Of a DNA stretch of 64,000 nucleotides, positions 53,553-61,969 are shown in pieces (the stretch's first letter is position 1; every line of letters begins with the position of its first letter). The notes under the pieces are model-generated. The model was given only the letters and a program-made list of their open reading frames with translations, was not told where the DNA came from and did not search any database. This stretch comes from an uncultured Bacteroidales bacterium (GTDB taxonomy: Bacteria > Bacteroidota > Bacteroidia > Bacteroidales > UBA932), in NCBI GenBank assembly GCA_905235675.1, contig CAJONC010000004.1, positions 49,827-113,826 of the forward strand, written 5' to 3'. Position numbers and translations under genes: made by a program.

Positions 53553-54947
53553 ATGGCACAAGTAGTGATTATGCCCAAACAGGGCCAGTCAGTGGAGAGC
53601 TGCATAGTCTCCGAATTCAAAAAGAAAGTCGGCGATAGCGTCAAAGTTGGCGACATCCTTTTCGGCTACGAAACCGACAAGGCCACTTTCGAGGAAGAAG
53701 CAAAAGTTGAAGGGACCGTCCTTGCCATCTTCTTCAACGATGGCGACGAGATTCCCGTCCTCACAAATGTCATGGTTATCGGGCAGCCCGGTGAGTCTTT
53801 CGCCGAATTCGCACCTGCAGGCGTTCAGGAGAGGAGCGATTCCTCTTCAGCCGTCTCGCATTCGCTCGACCCCACCACTCCGCAGGGCGGAGCGGTCCCC
53901 CCTCTTAGCGTGCCGAGGGTGGCAGCGGCTTCAGAGGAAACCACCTCTCCTTCCGCCTCTGCCGCGGCAACTCCAGGTGCTCCTGCATCTCCCCGCGCCC
54001 GAATGATTGCAGACGAAAAGTCCGTCAATCTCGACGCAGTGGCGGGCAGCGGCCCCCACGGACGCATCATCGCCCGCGACGTAGAAGCTGCTGCAGCCGC
54101 ACAGGGCAAACTTTCCGGACTCGCAAAGGCGAAGATGGCCGAAGGCGGCCTCGTGGCGGGAGAAGGCAGCGGCCTTGCAGGAACGGTGAAGGGATCCGAC
54201 CTCAAGACCTGGAAGCCCAACCATACCGACATTGCCGGAGAAGGCGAAGAATTCGAAGTGGTGAAGATGAGCAACATGCGCAAGCTCATCGCGAAGAGCA
54301 TGTACAATTCCCTCCAGAATTCCGCACAGCTCACCCACATGCTCGGTGCCGACGCCCGCAAGATCCAGGCACTGCGCAAGAAAGCGAAGAAGGCCCTCGA
54401 AGAAGGAAAGATCGACGCCAACATCACGATCAACGACTTCGTCTGCTTCGCCGTCATCAAGGCCCTGCAGAAATTCCCGAACGTCAACTCCCACTGCCTC
54501 GGCGATGCGATGCGCCTCTTCAAGACCGTCAACCTCGGCTGTGCAGTCGATACCGAACGCGGCCTGATGGTTCCCGTGATAAAGAATGCCGACGAACTCA
54601 GTATCATCGGACTCAGCAAGGAGCTGAAGAAGGCCGCCGACGCCTGCAAGAAGGGTTCCTTCAATCCCGACCTCCTCGCAGCCGAAGCAGGCAGTTTCAC
54701 GGTTTCCAACCTCGGAGGATACGGAGTTGAGTGGTTCACCCCCATCATCAACGTGCCCCAGAGCGCCATTCTCGGAGTAGGCACCATAGTGGCAAGGCCC
54801 AAGGACCTCGGCAACGGCGTCTACGGATTCGTACCTTACCTCGGCCTGAGCCTCACCTACGACCACAGGGCCATCGACGGCGGCGAAGCCACCAGGTTCC
54901 TCAAGCAGGTGGCTGTCGAGATTGAAACACTGGAAGTGGATTTTTAA
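53553..54947 (+). CDS. Dihydrolipoamide acyltransferase (E2) of a pyruvate dehydrogenase-type complex
   Basis: A protein of 464 residues. Lipoyl domain 1-78 with the lipoylated Lys 43 in GYETDKATFEE; a flexible linker; an E3/E1-binding domain near 147-182 (SPRARMIADEKSVN, GRIIARDVE); catalytic domain from about 235 with YDHRAIDGGEATRF near 436-449. It transfers the acyl group to CoA. The linker (about residues 92-133) is made by an inserted palindromic element described separately. E3 and the fused E1 follow at once. A pyruvate substrate is inferred; branched-chain oxo-acids are the alternative. Confidence 0.93.
   Translation: MAQVVIMPKQGQSVESCIVSEFKKKVGDSVKVGDILFGYETDKATFEEEAKVEGTVLAIFFNDGDEIPVLTNVMVIGQPGESFAEFAPAGVQERSDSSSAVSHSLDPTTPQGGAVPPLSVPRVAAASEETTSPSASAAATPGAPASPRARMIADEKSVNLDAVAGSGPHGRIIARDVEAAAAAQGKLSGLAKAKMAEGGLVAGEGSGLAGTVKGSDLKTWKPNHTDIAGEGEEFEVVKMSNMRKLIAKSMYNSLQNSAQLTHMLGADARKIQALRKKAKKALEEGKIDANITINDFVCFAVIKALQKFPNVNSHCLGDAMRLFKTVNLGCAVDTERGLMVPVIKNADELSIIGLSKELKKAADACKKGSFNPDLLAAEAGSFTVSNLGGYGVEWFTPIINVPQSAILGVGTIVARPKDLGNGVYGFVPYLGLSLTYDHRAIDGGEATRFLKQVAVEIETLEVDF
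53828..53950 (+). repeat. Palindromic coding insertion element, copy A (inside E2 linker)
   Basis: Ends GGAGAGG...TTCCTCT (53828-53846) and AGAGGAA...CCTCTCC (53933-53950) are imperfect inverted repeats. The centre CTCCGC-AGG-GCGGAG (53878-53892) is a perfect hairpin. Long stretches, such as TGCCGAGGGTGGCAG and TTCGACCCC-like, match the reverse complement of copy B at 60535-60646. The element is read in frame as a Ser/Pro/Ala-rich linker. Confidence 0.75.
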
Positions 54948-54958
54948 CAACACCAAAT

Positions 54959-56347
54959 ATGGAACAGAAATTTGATCTGGCAATTATCGGAGGAGGCCCC
55001 GGCGGATACGTGGCAGCTGAAAGGGCTGCGGCCGAAGGCCTCTCCACCGTTCTTTTCGAGCGCAGGAACCTTGGCGGCGTATGCCTCAACGAAGGATGCA
55101 TCCCCACCAAGACACTGCTCTACAGCGCTAAAGTTTACAATTACGCCAAGGAAGGCGACCATTACGGAGTCTACACCGAAAATCCCAGCGTGAAATACGA
55201 CGAAATCGTAGCCCGCAAGGACAAAGTGGTGAAGAAGCTCGTAGGCGGCATCAAGGCCGCCATGAAGGCCGGAAAGGTGACCGTCGTGAACGCGGAAGCC
55301 GTGATTGAAGGCCGCAGCGCGGAAGGCATCACCGTAAAGGCCGGCGAAGAGTCCTGCACCGCGAAGAACCTACTCATCTGCACCGGTTCCGAGGCGGCCG
55401 TACCTCCCCTCCCCGGCATCAAGGAAGCGGGCGACGTCATAGTCACCAACCGCGAAATCCTCGCCCTCACCGAACAGCCCAGGGAACTCGTGGTAATCGG
55501 AGGCGGCGTGATAGGAATGGAATTCGCCGCATTCTACAGCACACTCGGAACCAAGGTCACCGTGGTGGAGATGCTTCCGAAGATACTCGGTCCCCTCGAC
55601 AACGAGATCAGCTCCATGCTGCAGAAAATCTATGAAAAGAAGGGCATAGACTTCCGCCTCAAGTGCAAGGTTACCGGAATCGAAGGCAACACCGTGGTAT
55701 TCGAGGATCCCGAAGGCAAGGTCTGCCGCGTATCCGGCGACAAGATACTCGTGAGCGTAGGCCGCCGCGCCAACCTCAAGGGCTTCGGACTCGAAAATCT
55801 CGGTGTGGAACTCGCCCTCAATCCCGCAGGACGCCCCTACGGCATCAAGGTGGACGGGCAGATGCGCACCAACATTCCCAATGTCTATGCAGCGGGCGAC
55901 GTAACCGGCTTCTCCATGCTGGCACACACCGCATCCCGCGAAGGCGAGGTTGCAGTCAACACCATTCTCGGAAAGAAGGACCGCATGCGCTACAACGCAA
56001 TTCCCGGAGTGGTTTACACCAATCCCGAAGTTGCGGGAGTCGGTCTCACCGAAGAGGAAGCCAAGTCCAAGGGAATCGACTACAAGGTTTCCAAGCTTCC
56101 CATGGCCTACTCCGGCAGGTTCGTCGCTGAAAACGAGGGCGGCGAAGGCCTCTGCAAAATTATCTTCGGAGCCAAGTATCACGAGGTGCTGGGCGTCCAC
56201 ATGCTCGGCAATCCCTGCTCGGAAATCATCGACGCAGCCTGCATCGCAATAGAGCAGGAGATGACCGCGGAACAGCTCAAGGAAGTCGTATTCCCTCATC
56301 CCACAGTATCAGAAATCATCAAAGAAACCGTATTTTCACTGAAATAA
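54959..56347 (+). CDS. lpdA: Dihydrolipoamide dehydrogenase (E3)
   Basis: A protein of 462 residues. FAD-binding GGGPGGYVAAERAAAEG (about 10-26), redox disulfide in GGVCLNEGCIPTK (Cys near 42 and 47), NAD-binding VIGGGVIGMEFAAF (about 180-193), and HPTVSEI (His near 441) in the dimer interface. It reoxidises the lipoyl arm of E2 and reduces NAD. It begins 11 bases after the E2 stop and ends 3 bases before the E1 ATG. Confidence 0.96.
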   Translation: MEQKFDLAIIGGGPGGYVAAERAAAEGLSTVLFERRNLGGVCLNEGCIPTKTLLYSAKVYNYAKEGDHYGVYTENPSVKYDEIVARKDKVVKKLVGGIKAAMKAGKVTVVNAEAVIEGRSAEGITVKAGEESCTAKNLLICTGSEAAVPPLPGIKEAGDVIVTNREILALTEQPRELVVIGGGVIGMEFAAFYSTLGTKVTVVEMLPKILGPLDNEISSMLQKIYEKKGIDFRLKCKVTGIEGNTVVFEDPEGKVCRVSGDKILVSVGRRANLKGFGLENLGVELALNPAGRPYGIKVDGQMRTNIPNVYAAGDVTGFSMLAHTASREGEVAVNTILGKKDRMRYNAIPGVVYTNPEVAGVGLTEEEAKSKGIDYKVSKLPMAYSGRFVAENEGGEGLCKIIFGAKYHEVLGVHMLGNPCSEIIDAACIAIEQEMTAEQLKEVVFPHPTVSEIIKETVFSLK

Positions 56348-56350
56348 GCC

Positions 56351-58834
56351 ATGCCTAAATCACTTTATATCGACCCTGAGGTCACCCTGCGCCCGCAGGA
56401 ACACGAAATCAAGTTCCCCGAGATTCCGGTAATGCAGTACAAGAAGACTGTGAAGGAAGAGCTCAAGGAGGGGAATTTCACCAAGGAGGATCTGCTCCGC
56501 ATCTATCGTGACATGTTCACCATCCGCGAGTTCGAGACCATGCTCAACCTCGTGAAGACCACCGGAGGCTACAACGGAGTTGAATACAACAACCCCGGCC
56601 CCGCCCACCTCTCCGCCGGACAGGAAGCCGCCGCAGTAGGCATGGCCTACAATCTCGACACCGACGACTTCATCTTCGGAAGCCACCGCAGCCACGGCGA
56701 AATCCTTGCAAAAGGCCTGCGCAGCATACAGATTCTTCCCGATGATGAACTCAAGAAGATAATGGAAGACTTCTGGGGAGGAGCCACCCTCGCAGTCGCA
56801 GCAAAGGACTACAAGGGCAAGGACACCAAGGAACTCGGCATCCGCTTCCTCATCTACGGCGCCATCGCCGAAATCTTCGCCCGCACCACCGGTTTCAACA
56901 AGGGTCTGGGCGGAAGCATGCACACCTTCTTCACCCCCTTCGGAATCTATCCCAACAACGCTATCGTGGGCGGCAGCGGATCCATCGCTGTAGGCGCGGC
57001 CCTCTACAAGAAAGTCAACCGCAAAAAAGGCATAGTGGTCGCCAACCTCGGCGACGGCGCAATGGCCCGCGGCCCCGTGCTCGAAGGCATGACCTTCGCA
57101 TCCATGGACCAGTTCAACACCCTCTGGGAAGGCGACATGAAGGGCGGACTGCCCGTGCTCATCAACGTGATGGACAACCAGTACGCAATGGGCGGCCAGA
57201 CCAAGGGCGAAACCATGGGATACACCTTCCCCGCCCGTCTCGGTGCCGGATTCAACCCTGAAGCCTGGCACGCAGAGCGCGTCAACGGCTACGATCCCCT
57301 CGCAGTCATCGACGCGTTCCGCCGCAAGAAGGCCCTTCTCGAGAAGAAGGAAGGACCCGCACTCCTCGACGTGGTAACCTACCGTTACAGCGGGCACTCC
57401 CCTTCCGACCAGAGTTCCTACCGTACCAAGGAGGAAATCGCGGCCTGGGAGGCGGAAGACTGCATCGTGGCCTACGGCAAGAAACTCATCGAATCCGGCG
57501 TAGCCACACAGAAAGACCTGAACGGGATTCAGGCAAAGATGAAGGATATCATCTTCGAGATGTACAAGCTCGCCATCGACGAAACCGTATCTCCCCGAAT
57601 GGACCTCGTCAAGGACAACGAACTCCTCGGCGACATGATGTTCAGCAACGGCAGCGTGGATTCCTTCGGCGACGCCAAGCCCGACGTGCTGATGCCCATG
57701 GAGGAGAATCCCCGCGTGAAGCAGATTGCAGGAAAGAACCGCTTCTATCTCGACAAAGACGGCAAGCCGGTCAGCAGCATGAAGATGTACAACTTCCGCG
57801 ACGGCGTGTTCGAAGCCATAGTCGACCGTTTCTACAAGGATTCTTCCCTCGTTGCATACGGCGAGGAGAACCGTGAGTGGGGCGGAGCGTTCGCAGTCTA
57901 TCGCGGACTCACCGAGGCGCTCCCCTATCACCGCCTCTTCAACAGCCCCATCGCCGAAGCCGCCATCATCGGCACTTCCATCGGCTATGCAATGTGCGGC
58001 GGCCGCGTGATTCCCGAAATCATGTACTGCGACTTCCTCGGCTGCTGCGGCGACGAGATATTCAACCAGCTCCCCAAGTGGCAGGCAATGTCCGGCAACA
58101 TACTCAAGATGCCCGTGGTGGTGCGCGTGTCCGTCGGCAGCAAGTACGGCGCACAGCATTCCCAGGACTGGACCAGCCTCTGCACCCACATCCCCGGCCT
58201 GAAGGTGGTATTCCCCGTCACTCCTTACGATGCCAAGGGCCTGATGAACAGCGCCCTGCAGGGAACCGACCCCGTCATCTTCTTCGAAAGCCAGCGTCTC
58301 TACGGCATTGGCGAACAGTTCCACGAAGGCGGAGTGCCTGAAAGCTACTACGAGATTCCTTTCGGAGAGCCTGATGTCAAGCGCGAAGGCAAGGATGTCA
58401 CCTTCCTCACCATAGGCGCAACCCTCTACAGGGCCCTGAAGGCCGCCGACGAACTCAAGGAGAAATATGGCCTTGAGGCCGAGGTTATCGACGCCCGCAC
58501 CCTCGTTCCCTTCAACTACGAGAAGGTTATCGAAAGCGTCAAGAAGACAGGCCGCATCATCATCGCTGGCGACGCTTCCGCACGCGGATCCTTCCTCAAC
58601 GACCTCGCCGCCAACATCACCGACCTCTGTTTCGACTATCTCGACGCAGCTCCCGTGGTGCTCGGTTCACGCAACTGGATCACCCCTTGCCACGAGCTCG
58701 AAGAGGCGTTCTTCCCCCAGCCGAGCTGGTTCCTCGACGTAATAAACGAGAAGATGGTTCCGCTGCCCGGATATGTTCCCACCGGAAACTTCACCGCAGC
58801 GCAGCAGATTATCCGTGCAAAGAAGGGTGTGTAG
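56351..58834 (+). CDS. Fused alpha-beta E1 of a 2-oxoacid (probably pyruvate) dehydrogenase
   Basis: A protein of 827 residues that joins the usual alpha and beta subunits in one chain. Alpha part about 50-440: GSHRSHGEILAKGL, LGGSMHTF, and the thiamine-diphosphate motif GDGAMARG...NVMDNQYAMGG. Beta part about 480-815: NSPIAEAAIIGTSIGYAMCGG, YGAQHSQDW and the C-terminal transketolase-like domain (IDARTLVPFNYE). Similar fused E1 chains occur in Bacteroidota. Gene order E2-E3-E1 is unusual compared with E1-E2-E3. The next gene starts 1 base after the stop. Confidence 0.93.
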   Translation: MPKSLYIDPEVTLRPQEHEIKFPEIPVMQYKKTVKEELKEGNFTKEDLLRIYRDMFTIREFETMLNLVKTTGGYNGVEYNNPGPAHLSAGQEAAAVGMAYNLDTDDFIFGSHRSHGEILAKGLRSIQILPDDELKKIMEDFWGGATLAVAAKDYKGKDTKELGIRFLIYGAIAEIFARTTGFNKGLGGSMHTFFTPFGIYPNNAIVGGSGSIAVGAALYKKVNRKKGIVVANLGDGAMARGPVLEGMTFASMDQFNTLWEGDMKGGLPVLINVMDNQYAMGGQTKGETMGYTFPARLGAGFNPEAWHAERVNGYDPLAVIDAFRRKKALLEKKEGPALLDVVTYRYSGHSPSDQSSYRTKEEIAAWEAEDCIVAYGKKLIESGVATQKDLNGIQAKMKDIIFEMYKLAIDETVSPRMDLVKDNELLGDMMFSNGSVDSFGDAKPDVLMPMEENPRVKQIAGKNRFYLDKDGKPVSSMKMYNFRDGVFEAIVDRFYKDSSLVAYGEENREWGGAFAVYRGLTEALPYHRLFNSPIAEAAIIGTSIGYAMCGGRVIPEIMYCDFLGCCGDEIFNQLPKWQAMSGNILKMPVVVRVSVGSKYGAQHSQDWTSLCTHIPGLKVVFPVTPYDAKGLMNSALQGTDPVIFFESQRLYGIGEQFHEGGVPESYYEIPFGEPDVKREGKDVTFLTIGATLYRALKAADELKEKYGLEAEVIDARTLVPFNYEKVIESVKKTGRIIIAGDASARGSFLNDLAANITDLCFDYLDAAPVVLGSRNWITPCHELEEAFFPQPSWFLDVINEKMVPLPGYVPTGNFTAAQQIIRAKKGV

Positions 58835-58835
58835 T

Positions 58836-59924
58836 ATGACCGACGTTAATGCACACCTGCATACCCCGTATTCCTTCAGCGCGTTCCGCAATGTTGCGCA
58901 GGCGCTTGACATGGCGGCCGCTGAAGGAGTCAAAGTTGTGGGTATCAACGATTTTTATTCGACCGACGGCTACTCCGACTGGAAAGAAGGATGCGGCCGT
59001 CGGGGCCTTTATCCCCTCTTCGGCATCGAGTTCATCTCGCTGAACGCCGAAGACCAGGCTGCCGGACTCCGCGTAAACGACCCCAACAACCCGGGCCGTA
59101 CCTACATCAGCGGCAAAGGACTCGCCTGTCCCGTTGTCCTGGCAGGAGAGGAAGCCCGTCAGCTCGCCGCCGTGAAGGCCGAATCCAACGCCCAGGTGGA
59201 GAGGATGTGCGCCAAACTGAACGCGCATCTTGCCGCAGTGGGAGAGGATTTCACACTTGATTTTGCAAAAATTGAGGCGGAACTCACCCGCGGCTCCATA
59301 CGCGAACGCCATCTCGCCACGGCCCTGCGGCTTGCAGTGGAACGCGAGACGGGAATTTCCGCAGCACAGCACTATGAGAGAATCTTCGGACAGCCTGCAA
59401 AAGCTGACGTCAACGATGCCGCGGTCATAGAGAATGAAATCCGCAGCCGCCTGCTGAAGGCCGGAGGCGCAGCTTTCGTTCCGGAAGATCCCAAGGCCTT
59501 TCTTCCCATGACTACCGTGCAGCGCATAATCGAGGCTGCCGGAGGCATCCCCACCTATCCCTTCCTCGCGGACGACGCCAAAGGAAACTTCACCGACTTC
59601 GAGGGAGACCTGCAGAAAGCGGCCGACACCCTCAGAAAGCGCGGATTCCGCAGCGTGGAGTTCATTACCACACGCAATACCACCGCCGTGCTGGAGAGTT
59701 ACGCCGGATATCTGGAAGATGAAGGTTTTATCGTAAGCTTCGGTTCGGAGCACAACACTCCCGCGATGGAGCCGATCAAACTCCGCACCCGCGACGCCGC
59801 CGGCCTTTCCGACAAGCTCAAGGCCATCAACTACCGTGGTGCATGCGCTATCGCCGCGCATCAGGCAGGCCTTGATTCAGTGGCGGCAGGAGACGAACTT
59901 ATTCAAAAAAGCATAGGACTGTAA
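58836..59924 (+). CDS. PHP-domain phosphoesterase-like protein
   Basis: A protein of 362 residues from ATG 58836; a longer frame from 58773 would run into E1. NAHLHTPYSFSAF (His 7 and 9) is the first metal-binding motif of the polymerase/histidinol-phosphatase fold; later GIEFIS, SFGSEHNTP and a late His (AIAAHQAG) give the other metal-site residues. Such proteins hydrolyse phosphate esters with a trinuclear metal centre. Homologous genes often lie by deoxysugar aldolase genes, but no biochemical role is known to me; removal of phosphate from a dead-end sugar phosphate is one idea. The stop overlaps the next ATG (TAATG). Confidence 0.8.
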   Translation: MTDVNAHLHTPYSFSAFRNVAQALDMAAAEGVKVVGINDFYSTDGYSDWKEGCGRRGLYPLFGIEFISLNAEDQAAGLRVNDPNNPGRTYISGKGLACPVVLAGEEARQLAAVKAESNAQVERMCAKLNAHLAAVGEDFTLDFAKIEAELTRGSIRERHLATALRLAVERETGISAAQHYERIFGQPAKADVNDAAVIENEIRSRLLKAGGAAFVPEDPKAFLPMTTVQRIIEAAGGIPTYPFLADDAKGNFTDFEGDLQKAADTLRKRGFRSVEFITTRNTTAVLESYAGYLEDEGFIVSFGSEHNTPAMEPIKLRTRDAAGLSDKLKAINYRGACAIAAHQAGLDSVAAGDELIQKSIGL

Positions 59925-61957
59925 TGAAAGAGATTGAACAACTGATAGAGGTGTCCCGCAGGTACGGGGCAGACAAACGCTTCGTGATTGCCGGAGGCGG
60001 AAACACTTCCTACAAGACCGCCGACCGTCTTTGGGTAAAGGCCAGCGGCCACGCCCTCGCCACCATAGGCGAAGACGGATTCGCCATTCTGGACCGTTCC
60101 AAACTGAACCCCATGGGCACCAAGGCATACAGCGCCGATACCTCAGAGCGCGAGGCCCAGGTGAAGGACGACCTGGCAGCCGCCTGCATCACCAAAGACC
60201 GCCGTCCTTCGGTGGAGACATCGATGCACAACGCTATCGGTTTCGCCTTCGTGGTGCATCTGCATCCTACAATGGTGAATGCCCTGATGTGCTCGGTGCA
60301 GGCTGAAGCAAAATGCGGGGAGCTTTTCCCCGATGCGCTTTACATTCCCTACTGCGACCCGGGATATACCCTTTTCAAGAAGGTGTATGACGAGATTGAG
60401 GCTTACAAGGCTGCACGCGGGGCCGAACCCAATGTAATCTTCCTTCAGAATCACGGAATTTTCGTCGCGGCCGACACCGTCGCGGAAATCGATGCGATTT
60501 ACGACAGTATCATTTCCAAGCTTGAAGCAGCGGTGGAGGACTCTTCCTCTGAAACCACTGCCACCCTCGGCACGTTAAGAGGGAGGGGCCCAGCTCCGCT
60601 GGGAGGGGTCGAACGAAGTGAGACGGTTGAAGAGGAAGAGTCCTCCGCCGCTGCCGTCTCCGAAACAATTCCGGCAATCAGGCAGATACTTAGCCGTAGC
60701 GGCCGCGGCTTCAAGACGCTCACCGTCACCTCCAATGACCTCGCCCTTTATTTTGCGGAAAATGAGGAGAACTTCGCCAAGGTGGCGACTCCCTTCACGC
60801 CCGACATAATCGTCTACTGCAAAAGCCATTACATCTGGCTCGAAGCCGGAGATGAGCTCGTGGGGAGGGCAGAAAAAGCCATAGAAAAATACATTTCCGA
60901 CTACGGCCACACTCCCAAAGTCATACTGATTCAGGGCATCGGCCTCGTGGCGGTTGGCGACAACGCCAGGAACGCCGGCATCATCACCGAAGTCTTCACC
61001 GATGCGATGAAAGTCGCATGCGGAGCGCAGGCCTTCGGCGGACAGCACGGAATGGAGCGCAAATGGATTGACTTCATCGACAACTGGGAAGTTGAAAATT
61101 ACCGCCGCAAGGTGTCCGCAGGGGCATCCGCAGGCAGGGTGGAAGGCAAGACCATCATCGTCACCGGCGCCGCCCAGGGCTTCGGTGAAGGAATCGCACG
61201 CGAGCTCATGAAGGAAGGCGCCAACATAGTGGTCGCCGACCTCAACGATGTCACCGGCGAAGCCACGGCCGCATCCTTCAATGAAATCGCCAGGAACAAC
61301 CGCGCCATCTTCGTCAAGACCAACGTGTCCGAACTCGAGAGCCTGAACAATCTCATCGAAACCACGATACGCAACTTCGGAGCCCTCGACGCATTCGTCA
61401 GCAACGCAGGCGTTGTCCGCGCAGGCGACCTCGAAGCCATGACTCCCGAGAACATGGAATTCGTCACCAAGATAAACTACAGCGCATATTTCTACTGCGC
61501 CAAGGTAGCCCAGCACGTGATGAAGCTCCAGACCTCCGCCGATCCCGACTACTATGCCGACATAGTGCAGGTGAACAGCAAGAGCGGACTGGAAGGCAGC
61601 AAGGCCAACTTTGCGTATGCCGGAAGCAAGTTCGGAGGCATAGGACTCACCCAGTCCTTCGCCCTGGAACTCGCTCCCTACCGCATCAAGGTTAACAGCA
61701 TCTGCCCCGGCAACTTCCTCGACGGTCCACTGTGGAGCGATCCCGTGAAAGGCCTTTACGTGCAGTACCTGAATGCGGGCAAAGTTCCCGGAGCCAAGAC
61801 TGTGGAAGATGTCAAGGAATACTATCTCTCCAAGGTGCCCATGCACAAGGGCTGCAATCCCGTGGATGTCACCAAAGCCATACTTTATGCGATGGATCAG
61901 ACCGGCGAGACCGGACAGGCAATTCCCGTCACCGGCGGTCAGGTAATGTTGAATTAG
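59924..61957 (+). CDS. Bifunctional rhamnulose-1-phosphate aldolase / short-chain dehydrogenase
   Basis: A protein of 677 residues. Residues 1-200 are a class II aldolase (RhaD/FucA fold): GGGNTSYKTADRLWVKASGHAL, HLHP near 111-114 (Zn ligands) and QNHG near 175-178. About 400-677 is a short-chain dehydrogenase: TGAAQGFGEGIA (about 411-422), SNAGVV and YAGSK (Tyr near 564, Lys 568). This matches the RhaE-W type fusion that splits rhamnulose 1-phosphate into dihydroxyacetone phosphate and L-lactaldehyde and oxidises the latter. A palindromic element forms residues about 204-241. The related fuculose pathway is an alternative. Confidence 0.9.
   Translation: MKEIEQLIEVSRRYGADKRFVIAGGGNTSYKTADRLWVKASGHALATIGEDGFAILDRSKLNPMGTKAYSADTSEREAQVKDDLAAACITKDRRPSVETSMHNAIGFAFVVHLHPTMVNALMCSVQAEAKCGELFPDALYIPYCDPGYTLFKKVYDEIEAYKAARGAEPNVIFLQNHGIFVAADTVAEIDAIYDSIISKLEAAVEDSSSETTATLGTLRGRGPAPLGGVERSETVEEEESSAAAVSETIPAIRQILSRSGRGFKTLTVTSNDLALYFAENEENFAKVATPFTPDIIVYCKSHYIWLEAGDELVGRAEKAIEKYISDYGHTPKVILIQGIGLVAVGDNARNAGIITEVFTDAMKVACGAQAFGGQHGMERKWIDFIDNWEVENYRRKVSAGASAGRVEGKTIIVTGAAQGFGEGIARELMKEGANIVVADLNDVTGEATAASFNEIARNNRAIFVKTNVSELESLNNLIETTIRNFGALDAFVSNAGVVRAGDLEAMTPENMEFVTKINYSAYFYCAKVAQHVMKLQTSADPDYYADIVQVNSKSGLEGSKANFAYAGSKFGGIGLTQSFALELAPYRIKVNSICPGNFLDGPLWSDPVKGLYVQYLNAGKVPGAKTVEDVKEYYLSKVPMHKGCNPVDVTKAILYAMDQTGETGQAIPVTGGQVMLN
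60535..60646 (-). repeat. Palindromic coding insertion element, copy B (inside aldolase/dehydrogenase gene)
   Basis: GGAGGACTCTTCCTCT (60535-60550) and AGAGGAAGAGTCCTCC (60631-60646) are perfect 16-bp inverted repeats. The centre CCCAGC-TCC-GCTGGG (60589-60603) is a hairpin unlike that of copy A in sequence yet equally paired. It is oriented opposite to copy A and is read in frame as an acidic/Gly/Pro-rich segment. The antisense strand is open too and would encode a peptide like that of copy A (VPRVAVVSEEE against VPRVAAASEET). Confidence 0.8.
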
Positions 61958-61969
61958 AAATTATCAGAT

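Noticed and set aside
56360..58324. A 654-codon open frame on the minus strand opposite the E1 gene
   Set aside because: It is antisense to a clear E1 protein; the GC-rich codon bias of the real gene keeps the opposite frame open. The translation has no domain and an odd Val/Glu/His-rich make-up. The same holds for large antisense frames at 3698-5158, 10007-11776 and 60575-61846.
53828..60646. The matching segments as an ordinary shared protein domain
   Set aside because: They match in opposite orientation, so the encoded peptides differ; the shared thing is the DNA, with inverted ends and a paired centre.
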